Shown here: positions 1 to 8,976 of the stretch, in pieces | Layout of the letters: the number at the start of each line of letters is the position of its first letter | Position numbering within the stretch: position 1 is the first letter of the stretch | From: Pseudoalteromonas holothuriae | GTDB lineage: Bacteria; Pseudomonadota; Gammaproteobacteria; Enterobacterales; Alteromonadaceae | Assembly: GCF_945859825.1 (NCBI RefSeq) | Contig: NZ_CAMAPC010000012.1 | Coordinates: 1-64,000 of the forward strand | Length of the DNA: 64,000 nucleotides | Direction of reading: 5' to 3' | Translations under genes and position numbers: made by a program | Notes under the pieces: model-generated | Databases searched by the model: none | What the model was told of the DNA's origin: nothing | Seen by the model: only the letters and a program-made list of their open reading frames with translations

Positions 1-837
1 GTAGAAGATAAGCTGCTAGCGCTAGCCAAAGTATTTTGTATTGATGTGTGTGCTTATGCAGTGATGAGCAATCACACGCATATTGTGTTGTATGTAGATG
101 ATAAAAAAGCCAAGCGGTTGAATGATAAAGCCATACTTATTCGTTGGCACAAATTATTCAAAGGTACGCTGCTTACACAAAAATATCTACAAGACGATAA
201 GCTAGATAAAGCGCAACAATTCTTTTTAAATCGAACCATTGCCGATTATCGAAAACGACTGGCGGATATTAGCTGGTTTATGCGCGTACTCAATGAAGAT
301 ATAGCTAGAAAAGCTAATAAAGAAGATAACTGCACAGGTCGGTTTTGGGAAGGGCGTTTTAAATCGCAAGCACTTCTAGATGAAGCCGCTCTGGCAGCCT
401 GTATGGCGTATGTTGATTTAAACCCCATCAGAGCGAAGATGGCAAAAACACCAGAAGACTCTGACCACACCAGTGTTCAAAAGCGAATTAAATCAGCCAA
501 AGACGCTAAACAACCCAATCAACTTGCCCGCTTTGCAGGCAGCCCCAGAAAACACATGCCCAAAGGACTACCCTTCGAGTTAAAGTCTTATTTAGAGCTA
601 GTTGAACTCACAGGGCGTTGTATGCGAGAAGACAAACGCGGGCATATAGAGCAGCGCACACTTCCTATTTTAGAGCGATTAAACATAGCACCTGAAAACT
701 GGTTAAAACTCACCACACAATTTACCAAAGTGTTCAAAGGGGCGGTAGGGCGACCCAATAAGCTTGATGGCTACTACACACATTTAGAAGTAAAACGGCG
801 AACCAGCATCAGCCAATGTGAAAAGTTATTCGCTTAA
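1..837 (+). CDS. Y1/HUH transposase, REP-associated type, 5' truncated by window edge
   Basis: The reading frame is open from base 1, so the N-terminus lies outside the window. The visible 278 residues are nearly identical to the complete copy at 1835-2809, and position 1 corresponds to about residue 47 of that copy. The SNHTHIVL motif is the metal-binding HUH-like signature of the Y1 (IS200/REP-associated) transposase superfamily; the GRFWEGRFKSQ and YVDLNPIRAKM stretches are typical of the longer RAYT-like members. These enzymes nick single-stranded DNA. Family members often occur as stand-alone genes, so this need not be an active IS. The ATG/GTG codons inside (for example at 46) are not real starts. 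The family is confident; activity is unknown. Confidence 0.85.
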   Translation, partial: VEDKLLALAKVFCIDVCAYAVMSNHTHIVLYVDDKKAKRLNDKAILIRWHKLFKGTLLTQKYLQDDKLDKAQQFFLNRTIADYRKRLADISWFMRVLNEDIARKANKEDNCTGRFWEGRFKSQALLDEAALAACMAYVDLNPIRAKMAKTPEDSDHTSVQKRIKSAKDAKQPNQLARFAGSPRKHMPKGLPFELKSYLELVELTGRCMREDKRGHIEQRTLPILERLNIAPENWLKLTTQFTKVFKGAVGRPNKLDGYYTHLEVKRRTSISQCEKLFA

Positions 838-1040
838 ATTACTCTATAACCGAAAACACCAATGATGCTGATAAAGTAGGCAAAACCGCGACTAATTTTT
901 TGTAATTACCATTCAAATCTTCGGATAAAACTAAAAATAGTAGTGAAAAAGTGCTTTTGGCATAAAACAATATCAAAGGAGCTGGATTTGCGTGTCCATT
1001 GTTTGATAATTTAATATTGGCTGTCTGGTTTATTATCTCA
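1..1040 (+). repeat. Direct repeat copy A (about 1 kb, includes transposase gene)
   Basis: Bases 1 to about 1040 match 1973 to about 3012 with an offset of 1972-1976. The coding part is almost identical at its 5' side and diverges more toward the 3' side. The similarity continues past the stop codon through a noncoding tail that ends near the shared stretch ggctgtc (1019 and 2995). The real left end lies outside the window. Confidence 0.75.
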
Positions 1041-1176
1041 ACAGTTTCTGGGACTACAAGAATGGCGACTATTGGGTTTGATATTGGTCAAGGTGGCGGT
1101 GTGTGTCGCATGAAGGTTAACACTACAAATTAGTAATATAATATCTATATCATATAGGAACTTTTTTGGAGCAAAT
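838..1176. other. Noncoding tail of the repeat plus leader
   Basis: This 339-base stretch has no convincing gene. The first 200 bases are the diverged 3' tail shared with the second repeat copy (2810-3012). The rest is A+T-rich leader of the next gene. Confidence 0.5.
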
Positions 1177-1680
1177 ATGTTTGAAAATGTAGTGTACTTT
1201 GAAAGTAATATCGAACGTTCATTGATCCCGATTATTTTGATTTCTTTTACGTTCATATTTTCACTTTTAGTGAGGATAAATAAAGCTCGATATGGTTGGT
1301 ATAAGCGTAAAATACAACCGGTATTACACTTGGATTTAAATATAGTTATAGCGGTGTGTTTTGTTTCTTTTTTTATAGAAATTAGCAATTTATCCGAGAT
1401 GGGTGATTTCAGGGAGAAAGTTTCTAGTCAAGAGATATATACTGTAAGCGGAGAAATTAGTGAGCTGAGAGTGGAAAAATTAACTAGCCGGACAGAGTTA
1501 TTTAAAGTTCAGGGGGTTGATTTTAAATATAACGATTATGTGACAGATAGCTACTTCTTTTCAAATCGAAATTATAAAGATGGAGTTATAAAAGAAGGGC
1601 AATTTGTCACTATTAGTTATATTATTTTTGATAGAGAAAAGCGTATAATAAAAGTTGAATACAAGGGGGAAAGTAAATAA
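1177..1680 (+). CDS. Unknown membrane protein, 167 aa, cassette-like
   Basis: I do not recognise the family. Two hydrophobic segments can be seen, at about residues 17-33 (IPIILISFTFIFSLLV) and 53-68 (LNIVIAVCFVSFFIEI), separated by a basic loop. A polar C-terminal domain of about 95 residues follows, probably on the outer side of the inner membrane. It contains alternating hydrophobic and charged strands (YTVSGEISELRVEKL, FVTISYIIF), suggesting a small beta-rich fold. The gene stands alone between the two transposase copies, is richer in A+T than the core genes of the window, and is followed by a terminator-like hairpin. It is probably cargo acquired with the accessory region. Function is unknown. 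Confidence 0.6.
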   Translation: MFENVVYFESNIERSLIPIILISFTFIFSLLVRINKARYGWYKRKIQPVLHLDLNIVIAVCFVSFFIEISNLSEMGDFREKVSSQEIYTVSGEISELRVEKLTSRTELFKVQGVDFKYNDYVTDSYFFSNRNYKDGVIKEGQFVTISYIIFDREKRIIKVEYKGESK

Positions 1681-1729
1681 CCAAGACATGTATGGACGCT
1701 CAGCCTTTGTCAAACACTACTAACCAATC

Positions 1730-1751
1730 GAGGTGACTTTTTAGTCGCCTC
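1730..1751 (+). terminator. Terminator-like hairpin after the 167 aa gene
   Basis: GAGGTGAC (1730-1737) pairs with GTCGCCTC (1744-1751) with one G-U pair and a loop TTTTTA. A pyrimidine-rich but not pure T tract follows, so it may be a weak terminator. Confidence 0.45.
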
Positions 1752-1834
1752 GTGCCTTTCTTATATTATTTTCCTGCTTGTTTTTTGTTCATTGCCTATC
1801 TTTTATCTATCTGGTCAAAAGGTAGGCAGCTAAC

Positions 1835-2809
1835 ATGGCAACGGCACGCAAAAGACAGGTAAGTCTTGTTGATACAAAATACTATCACTGTATATCACGG
1901 TGTGTTCGCCGTGCATTTTTGTGTGGTGATGATACGGTAACAGGTAAAAGTTATGAGCACCGCAGACAATGGGTAGAAGATAAGCTGCTAGCGCTAGCCA
2001 AAGTATTTTGTATTGATGTGTGTGCTTATGCGGTGATGAGCAATCATACGCATATTGTGTTGTATGTAGATGATAAAAAAGCCAAGCGGTTGAATGATAA
2101 AGCCATACTTATTCGCTGGCACAAATTATTCAAAGGTACGCTGCTTACACAAAAATATCTACAAGACGATAAGCTAGATAAAGCGCAACAATTCTTTTTA
2201 AATCGAACCATTGCCGATTATCGAAAACGGCTGGCGGATATTAGTTGGTTTATGCGCGTACTCAATGAAGATATCGCTAGAAAAGCTAATAAAGAAGATA
2301 ACTGCACAGGCCGATTTTGGGAAGGGCGTTTTAAATCGCAAGCTCTGCTTGATGAAGCGGCGCTGGCTGCATGTATGGCCTACGTTGACCTAAATCCCAT
2401 CAGAGCTAAAATGGCAAAAACACCAGAAGACTCTGAGCACACCAGCGTTCAAAAGCGAATGAAATCAGCCAAAGACGCTAAACAATCCAAGCAGCTCGCC
2501 CGTTTTGCAGGCAGCCCAAGAAAACACATGCCCAAAGGTCTCCCCTTTGAACTTAAGTCATACCTTGAGCTGGTTGAACTAACAGGCCGTTGCATGAGAG
2601 AAGGTAAACGCGGGCACATAGAGCAGCACACACTTCCTATCTTAGATCGACTAAGCATAGCGCCCGAAAATTGGCTAAAGCTCACAACACAATTTACCAT
2701 AGTATTTAAAGGTGCTGTGGGGCGACCTAATAAGCTTGATAACTACTACACACATTTAGAGGTAAAACGGCGAACCAGCTTCAGTCAATGCGAAAAGCTA
2801 CTCGGCTAA
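1835..2809 (+). CDS. Y1/HUH transposase, REP-associated type, complete
   Basis: A 324-residue protein of the Y1_Tnp superfamily. The N-terminal part has YYHCISRCVRRAFLCG, which these proteins carry before the catalytic core. SNHTHIVL (about residue 69) supplies the two metal-ligand histidines. GRFWEGRFKSQ (about 165) and YVDLNPIRAKM follow. The length fits the long REP-associated/RAYT-like subgroup rather than the 150-residue IS200 TnpA. The start at ATG 1835 is supported by the typical N-terminus and by an upstream AGGTAGG at 1820-1826. It is a second copy of the gene cut by the left window edge. No terminal palindromes of an IS200 element were identified around it. Confidence 0.85.
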   Translation: MATARKRQVSLVDTKYYHCISRCVRRAFLCGDDTVTGKSYEHRRQWVEDKLLALAKVFCIDVCAYAVMSNHTHIVLYVDDKKAKRLNDKAILIRWHKLFKGTLLTQKYLQDDKLDKAQQFFLNRTIADYRKRLADISWFMRVLNEDIARKANKEDNCTGRFWEGRFKSQALLDEAALAACMAYVDLNPIRAKMAKTPEDSEHTSVQKRMKSAKDAKQSKQLARFAGSPRKHMPKGLPFELKSYLELVELTGRCMREGKRGHIEQHTLPILDRLSIAPENWLKLTTQFTIVFKGAVGRPNKLDNYYTHLEVKRRTSFSQCEKLLG

Positions 2810-3012
2810 GCTAATTTACCACCCACAAAGTAAACCACAATAATGCCGCAGGGTAGGTAAAGCTACGTGTAACACTTGGTAATTGCCACCAAATCCTTCT
2901 GATTAAATTAGAAAACAGCAGTGAAAAGGTACTTTTGGCCTAACAATATTAAAGACACTAGCTTTACATTATAATAGTTCGACAATTTAATTATGGCTGT
3001 CTTGTTTATTGT
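1973..3012 (+). repeat. Direct repeat copy B
   Basis: Partner of bases 1 to about 1040 (offset 1972-1976). It covers most of the transposase gene and its noncoding tail. The start of the next open frame (2993) lies within the end of this repeat. Confidence 0.75.
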
Positions 3013-3409
3013 GTTTATTTCGTCGGAAGCTATTAGGCATTATTTAAAAGCTTCGTTCATGGTAACCGTTTTCGGGTATGGTGCTCCTACATCCGACGCT
3101 AGTGCAATTGAATTGTTCAAAAGTGGCTGGGGAAACATCGATGACCGAAATATGGAAGAGTTTGAGATAATAGATATTCGAAATGAAAATGAATTACGAA
3201 CACTGTGGTCTGAATTTATTCATTCTCATCACTATCGTGTTGAAAGTGATTTTTATAACTCTTGGATTTCAAATCACCCCAGACGAACTGGGGAGGCATA
3301 TATTAATCAATATTTAATGGCTAAATTTATCGAGAATAATCCTTTACCCAGAAATATAAGTTTATCTGAGCTTAGAGAGTGGTATTTAAATATTCATCAG
3401 TATGAGTAA
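2993..3409 (+). CDS. Unknown cassette protein, possibly 5' truncated
   Basis: The open frame gives 138 residues, but the first codons (MAVLFIVF) lie in repeat-tail sequence that also occurs, noncoding, near 1017. The true start is therefore more likely ATG 3059 (MVTVFGYGAP), or the gene has lost its 5' end. The body is acidic and hydrophilic: FGYGAP, EEFEIIDIRNE, SHHYRVESDFYNSW, HPRRTGEAYINQYL, then a C-terminal leucine/tryptophan helix. It looks like the C-terminal part of a larger soluble protein, but I cannot name the family. An attC-like site begins 5 bases after the stop, so it is probably an integron gene cassette. Confidence 0.45.
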   Translation: MAVLFIVFISSEAIRHYLKASFMVTVFGYGAPTSDASAIELFKSGWGNIDDRNMEEFEIIDIRNENELRTLWSEFIHSHHYRVESDFYNSWISNHPRRTGEAYINQYLMAKFIENNPLPRNISLSELREWYLNIHQYE

Positions 3410-3413
3410 ATAC

Positions 3414-3515
3414 ATATAACAAGGGTTTTCAAGTCGGACAAATTACAGTTGGCTTTTTGTTCGTGCCTCACTTATTTTAGCCAACTGTAATTAGCCGCTT
3501 AAAACGGCGTTAGCA
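3414..3515 (+). repeat. attC-like recombination site 1
   Basis: The left core box ATATAAC (3414-3420) and the right box GTTAGCA (3509-3515) enclose a long imperfect palindrome. Its inner arms are perfect: 3441-3454 (AATTACAGTTGGCT) pairs with 3479-3492. The R''/R' boxes, imperfect outer arms and VCR-like AACAAG start are those of chromosomal-integron attC sites. The next gene begins 21 bases after the right box, as expected for a cassette. Confidence 0.75.
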
Positions 3516-3535
3516 GGCAAGTATAGAGTCTAGTT

Positions 3536-4036
3536 ATGAAAAATGTTGAAGATGAAGTCGTAGCTAGATTAGTTCTATTTAAACTTGATTTTCAAGAAGC
3601 AAAAGAATGTTTGGTGAGAGCGAAAACCGAAAAAGACAAATTTATTCGTGACTCTCTCATAAAGCTGGGAATAGTAACTTATGCTAAACCATTCTTAAAA
3701 AGTAATGGAGTACATAAGCCTGTAAAGAGATTTTATTTGTTTAAAAATGAGGTTGTACCTGAGGAATATTTGTGGTTGCATGAAATGTTAATGGACTATA
3801 GAGGAAATTATATTGGCCATTCAAACTTTAATTCAATAAAACCAGAAGTGCCTAAAGATTCAATTGAAGAAGATGGTGTGGTCAATATTATGAATTTCAT
3901 GGCAGTAACTTATGACCACTGGTTTATTTTAGACGCAGAATATAGCGATAAACCATTATTAATTGACGAGGCTATTGCATTAGTATCTGCAGCTTCTAAT
4001 TTTCTACCAGGTGATCAAATTCAAATTCGCAGGTAG
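3536..4036 (+). CDS. Unknown cassette protein with HEPN-like Rx5H motif
   Basis: A 166-residue soluble, mostly helical protein lying between two attC-like sites, so it is an integron gene cassette. The central sequence YRGNYIGHS (about residues 98-106) has the form R-x5-H seen in HEPN-domain proteins, many of which are toxin RNases or defence components. The first half is rich in charged residues (KNVEDEVVARLV, VRAKTEKDKF) and could form a helical bundle; the end (AIALVSAASNFLPG) is another helix. The motif is short and could be chance. The start ATG 3536 is the first codon after the attC box. The function is not established. Confidence 0.55.
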   Translation: MKNVEDEVVARLVLFKLDFQEAKECLVRAKTEKDKFIRDSLIKLGIVTYAKPFLKSNGVHKPVKRFYLFKNEVVPEEYLWLHEMLMDYRGNYIGHSNFNSIKPEVPKDSIEEDGVVNIMNFMAVTYDHWFILDAEYSDKPLLIDEAIALVSAASNFLPGDQIQIRR

Positions 4037-4044
4037 TACATACC

Positions 4045-4115
4045 TGCTAACAAGGCGTTTAAATCGCCTTCGGCTGGGACGACGAAAAGCGCAGCCCTTT
4101 AACGCGGCGTTGGTA
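4045..4115 (+). repeat. attC-like site 2, invaded by an IS1111-like element
   Basis: TGCTAAC (4045-4051) is the left box and GTTGGTA (4109-4115) the right box. In between, GGCTG and CAGCC form the inner stem and GCGTTTAAA pairs with TTTAACGC. The inverted repeat of the following IS starts at the right box. The region downstream of the IS (5671 on) continues directly into the leader of the next cassette gene. Confidence 0.6.
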
Positions 4116-4417
4116 TGACTCCCACTGTCAAGTTAAACACACTGATCCCTGCTTAACTTTAAGCCATAATCTCTCAATTCGAATTAGAGCGAGTTAATAC
4201 ATAAGATGAAGCAAGTAATTTCATCGGTTTTCATGCTGATATTCGTTGGTTGCTCACTTTAGTGAGCAGAGCAGACCTTACTTAGTTCGACGTGGCACCT
4301 GTCTTCAGTCTATGTTCGTGGTTCAATACTATGTTTGCAGTATTGCCATCCTAACGCCGTCGGTGGTTGTGCCACATCCGATGCTTGACCCAATGCATTA
4401 ACTCTAATTCGTTCATT
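4116..4417 (-). ncRNA. Candidate bridge-RNA-bearing end of the IS1111-like element
   Basis: This is 300 noncoding bases downstream of the transposase gene, inside the element. In the IS1111 group the structured guide (bridge) RNA is encoded in the noncoding end 3' of the transposase. Short complementary stretches (for example TGCTCACTTTAGTGAGCA at 4250-4267) show hairpin potential. The assignment rests on position and hairpins only. Confidence 0.4.
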
Positions 4418-5573
4418 TTAAGCTGGTACCCGTGCTAAACGTAATCTTGGATTAATGGGTATCAATACTACTTCTTTGGCAATTGCCCAGATATACGCAA
4501 TCATTTCTCTGGCAATAGCAGTGACAACAAGGTTGTAATGCTTGCCTTTATTTATAAGCTTTTTATAACGTTTGCAGAGTCTTAATTGTGCTTTCCATGC
4601 GATATCAACAATTTGCTTTGGCAAGCCCTCTTGTCGTTTTTGTAGTTCAGTCGATATGTTGGCTGCATGGCGATAACTATGAGCGCCTTCGACTAATAAC
4701 CGTCTTGCACGACCATTGCCACATTTAGTAATTGCGCCAATATGCCTTTTACCACCGCTTGAGTGTTCACTTGGTACAAGGCCAAGGTAACTCATGAGTT
4801 TACGCGGATGGTCGAAGCGGGTTAAATCGCCAAGCTCAGCCACAACGCCAGCGGCGACAAGCAAACGAACGCCGCGCATGGCTTGAATGGCTTTCACAAC
4901 GGGGTAATAACGCCATTGATAAACATGATGAGATAGTTTCGTTGTCGAGTCGGTCCAATCGTGCAGTTCGCTCGTTTATAGTTTGAATAAACTCTTGTAA
5001 AACGATTTGTTGTGCAGGGTGTGGCAATACCAGTTCGGTGAGCCAACGTAAGTGTTTGAGAGACCAATTTGCTGTGCCTGCATAGTTAATATTATTACGA
5101 AGTAACAGCGCTTTTAGTTGGTATTTGGCATCTTTTAAATCCTTCATGGCGACTTCTCGAGCACGAGATAAATCACGAATAGCTTCATCTTCAGGCTCGG
5201 GGACATAAATAGGGGTTAAGTCTTCAGATTTAAGAAGCTTTGCGAGTTTTAGTGCATCACGTTTGTCAGTTTTAATACGTTCACCAGGCTTTTTAGGTAT
5301 TAAAGAGGGGGCAACCACGTAACAGCAATGTCCAAGAGAAGTAATTAAACGGTAAATCCAGTAACCACAAGGGCCAGCCTCATAAACGAAATGCAGAGTT
5401 GCATTAGAGTATTTAGATTCAAATTGCCTGATATGCTTTTTAATAGCGACTTTAGCAGAAGGAATTCGGCCGTGATGGATAGGTTGAGCGCCGCGTTGGT
5501 CTTCAATATAAGCTACTTCATTAAACTCTTTATGAGTATCTAAGCCAATGAAAAGTATGTTATGTTTAGTCAT
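4418..5573 (-). pseudogene. IS110-family transposase split by a frameshift
   Basis: Two overlapping minus-strand frames together make one transposase. The N-terminal part (5573-4836) has FIGLDTHKEF, the FVYEAGPCGYW segment and KTDKRDALKLAKLL, which supply the acidic residues of the DEDD RuvC-like domain. The C-terminal part (4897-4418) has the Tnp_20 domain: IQAMRGVRLLVAAGVVAELGD and YLGLVPSEHSSGGKRHIGAITKCGN with the conserved serine. The correct reading WRYYPVVKAIQ runs into the C-terminal frame at about 4885-4915. A one-base shift near 4905-4925 therefore separates the halves. It is probably inactive unless this is a sequencing error, since programmed frameshifting is not usual for IS110. 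Confidence 0.85.
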
Positions 5574-5713
5574 GCTAGCCTCTGCTATTTAGTTATTTGA
5601 CAAACTAATTATGGCTCTAGCTTTAAGCTAACCCACGAAAATGCGGAGGCTAGCACCGTGTGGGAGTCATTATGTCTATATTCCTAGAGTTTCATCAACA
5701 AGGAGAGTTATAA

Positions 5714-6763
5714 ATGAGAGTATTGTTTTTTAGTTTTGTTTTACTTTGTTCAAAGTTTTCACTTGCATCAGGTTTAATGTTAGCTGAGGAAGTTAAGTTA
5801 CAGTCCAATTCACTTGGGGAAGAAAGGAATTTATTAATAAAACTTCCAAAGAACTATCACAATGAAGAGAAATCATACCCTGTACTATATGTACTTCACG
5901 GCCAATGGGATATGCTTTCAACTTTATCGACTCTTGATCTTTTAGAAGATCAAATTCCAAACTTTATAGTTGTCGGTATCGAAAGTAGAGGAAAAGAACT
6001 TAGTCCTGAAAATGGAAAAACAACACCCTTTGCTAACTTTCTAGAAAAAGAAGCTGTTCCATATGTTAATGAAAATTATCGAGTTGCAACTTATAGCATT
6101 TTGTCTGGGCACTCCAATTCAGGGCGCTTCGTATTGGATTATTGGTTAAGTGACAATCCAGTTTTTTCGAAATACTTTGCTTTTAGCCCCTCTCTTGATG
6201 ATGGCTACATCGTAGACAAAGTATCTAAATCAAATTCTGAAGTTTTAAAAAGAAAAGCACCTCTTACGATCACCATCGCAAATGAAGGTGAACATATGCA
6301 AAATCCTTTTACAGAATTAACTAAGAAGCTAAGTAACCTATCAAAAGGTTCTTTTGAATTCCAAAAATTCCCAGACCAATCTCACAGAACTACTAAACAC
6401 CCTTCGATGCAGTATGCTTTACAATCAACATTCGCTGGCTGGGAACCGACTTATGAAGTAAAAATCTCAGGGTTAGATGGCTTAAAAGAACACTATACTG
6501 ATTTATCTAACAAGTATGGATTTAAAGTACTTGTCCCTACAGAAACCTTACAAAAGCTAACCGCTCATTATGCAATTTCTGAAAATGCAACTGAAGAACT
6601 TAATAAACATATAGCTTTCACAATTAATCAATCATCAGAAGGTATAGACTCACTTTTTGAAATATCTGATTATTTGTCTAGTAATGGGTATAAAGAGGCA
6701 GGTGAAATTATTCTAAATGAAATATGTAATCAGTCTAAAAATAATCAAAGATGCAGTGGCTAG
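5714..6763 (+). CDS. Secreted esterase, putative esterase/esterase-D-like alpha/beta hydrolase
   Basis: 349 residues. A signal peptide (residues 1-18, LFFSFVLLCSKFSLASG) sends it to the periplasm or outside. The body fits the putative esterase family (PF00756): YPVLYVLHGQWDM oxyanion strand, FIVVGIESRG, FLEKEAVPYVNENYR, then the nucleophile elbow SGHSNSGRF (about residues 135-143). A canonical member would read GHSxGG; here the last glycine is replaced. The likely catalytic His is in DQSHRTTKHPS (about 220), and the acid is not certain. The C-terminal 100 residues resemble the helical tail of homologous esterases. ATG 5714 follows AAGGAGAG (5699-5706), a strong ribosome site. It lies between attC-like sites, so it is an integron cassette. 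Confidence 0.8.
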   Translation: MRVLFFSFVLLCSKFSLASGLMLAEEVKLQSNSLGEERNLLIKLPKNYHNEEKSYPVLYVLHGQWDMLSTLSTLDLLEDQIPNFIVVGIESRGKELSPENGKTTPFANFLEKEAVPYVNENYRVATYSILSGHSNSGRFVLDYWLSDNPVFSKYFAFSPSLDDGYIVDKVSKSNSEVLKRKAPLTITIANEGEHMQNPFTELTKKLSNLSKGSFEFQKFPDQSHRTTKHPSMQYALQSTFAGWEPTYEVKISGLDGLKEHYTDLSNKYGFKVLVPTETLQKLTAHYAISENATEELNKHIAFTINQSSEGIDSLFEISDYLSSNGYKEAGEIILNEICNQSKNNQRCSG

Positions 6764-6769
6764 AGCGGA

Positions 6770-6779
6770 ATATAACAAG
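6770..6779 (+). repeat. Left fragment of attC-like site 3
   Basis: ATATAACAAG follows the esterase stop by 6 bases and is identical to the start of attC site 1. The rest of this site continues at 7981, on the far side of an IS110 insertion. Confidence 0.6.
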
Positions 6780-6797
6780 AGACTATGGCGTCAATAG

Positions 6798-7980
<1,183 letters not shown>

Positions 7981-8089
7981 ACAAGTTGCTCAAGTTCGTT
8001 CGTATACTCACTGGGACAATTAACAGTTGGCTTGGCGCTTCGCGCAAGTATAGCCAACAGTCAATTGCCCCTTAGCAAAGCTTTAAGTG
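7981..8089 (+). repeat. Right part of attC-like site 3
   Basis: ACAAGTTGCTCAAG continues the left fragment at 6770-6779. The inner arms GGGACAATT and AACAGTTGGCT (from about 8022) pair with AGCCAACAG and CAATTGCCCC (about 8051-8071). The right end reads CTTTAAGT where GTTRRRY is expected, so this box is degenerate. Confidence 0.6.
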
Positions 8090-8301
8090 CACACGGATCT
8101 TTGATGAAAATTAGTATAAAATTTCATTGAGCTTTCTCCTTTTGGTTTGGTCGTCTTGAAGTTTAGCTTTTCGCTAAACTTCGGGGAGAGGGCTCAATGA
8201 GTATCAAGCCAATCAAGCGGATTCCGTACACTGTTGCGTTTTTTGTGAAGATACGCAAAAAATCGCGCCAGCGCACTCTACCGTTTTTGGCAGCGTTAGA
8301 T
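8090..8301 (+). repeat. Structured noncoding block, possibly a further attC-like site
   Basis: No gene is visible. Two nested stems are clear: CATTGAGC (8125-8132) with GCTCAATG (8192-8199), and a perfect 10-bp stem GAAGTTTAGC (8158-8167) with GCTAAACTTC (8173-8182). A weaker pairing lies at about 8244-8275. The block ends with GTTAGAT (8295-8301), a good right attC core box, directly before the next gene. I could not find a matching left box. Confidence 0.45.
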
Positions 8302-8320
8302 TACAAAAAGGATTTTGGTA

Positions 8321-8926
8321 GTGTTTGAAAGTATTGCGATCTATTCAGGGTTAATTGCAACAATCTGGATCTTCATAGGTGTTTATGTTGCGAGCCGATT
8401 TTATTATGGTTATAGCCACTCTAAACAATTTTGTAGTGAATTAGGCGCAACAGGCAGCCCAACAGAAAAATTGTCACCCTTAATTAATAATTATCCTCTA
8501 GGCTTTCTCTTTTGCTTTTTCGGTTGGTATTTGGCGCAGCTTTCAAGCGTTTCAATCTTAGTAAATATTACGGGTTGGTTAGTAATAGCTCATGGCATTG
8601 GTACATGGGTAGCAGGTTACTTTCCTATGGACGCAGATCCATTTACTAAAAATCCAACTTTTAATTGTAAGGTACATTCTTGGGCTGGTTTTATTATGTT
8701 ACTGTCGCTAGTTGTAGCGCCAATATTAGTAGCTATAAGCCCAACAACAGAAATTATCCCACTATATTTTCGTATTTTTTCAGTTGTTTCTGTTCTCGCT
8801 GCTGTTTATTATCTATTGGCTATGGCTAAAGCCGTAAAATCTCAAAGTAACCCCGGAATTCATCAACGTATTTCTTATGGCTGTCAGCTGATTTGGCTAA
8901 GTGCCTTTTCATTAGTGTTAGCGTAA
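8321..8926 (+). CDS. DUF998 family membrane protein
   Basis: About 201 residues with six hydrophobic segments, an integral inner-membrane protein. The family signature SELGATGSPTEKLSPLINNYPLG lies after the first membrane helix, followed by an FPMDADPFTKN loop and a KVHSWAGF segment, as in DUF998 (PF06197) proteins. The function is not known. GTG 8321 is preferred over TTG 8315 because AAGGA (8308-8312) is correctly spaced only for the GTG. The gene starts 20 bases after an attC-like right box and ends a few bases before another, so it is an integron cassette. Confidence 0.75.
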   Translation: MFESIAIYSGLIATIWIFIGVYVASRFYYGYSHSKQFCSELGATGSPTEKLSPLINNYPLGFLFCFFGWYLAQLSSVSILVNITGWLVIAHGIGTWVAGYFPMDADPFTKNPTFNCKVHSWAGFIMLLSLVVAPILVAISPTTEIIPLYFRIFSVVSVLAAVYYLLAMAKAVKSQSNPGIHQRISYGCQLIWLSAFSLVLA

Positions 8927-8931
8927 TTGTA

Positions 8932-8961
8932 AATTAACAAGTTGTTGACAGGGCGTTAGCT
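8932..8961 (+). repeat. Minimal attC-like site between two cassettes
   Basis: AATTAAC (8932-8938) and GTTAGCT (8955-8961) resemble left and right core boxes but are separated by only 16 bases. This is much shorter than a normal attC (about 57 or more). It may be a deleted site. Confidence 0.35.
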
Positions 8962-8976
8962 AATCAAGGAGGCGAC

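Larger units (their letters stand above)
4115..5670 (-). mobile_element. IS110-family (IS1111-like) element inserted at attC
   Basis: Inverted repeats ATGACTCCCAC (4115-4125) and GTGGGAGTCAT (5660-5670) bound a minus-strand IS110-family transposase that is split by a frameshift. Inverted repeats near the ends are a trait of the IS1111 subgroup; IS110 proper lacks them. Several IS1111-group elements are known to target integron attC sites, which fits the position here against the right core box of attC site 2. The exact outer ends are uncertain by a few bases. Confidence 0.75.

Noticed and set aside
1038..1388. 116-codon minus-strand frame opposite the 167 aa gene
   Set aside because: It is antisense to a better frame with clear membrane segments and has no recognisable protein features.
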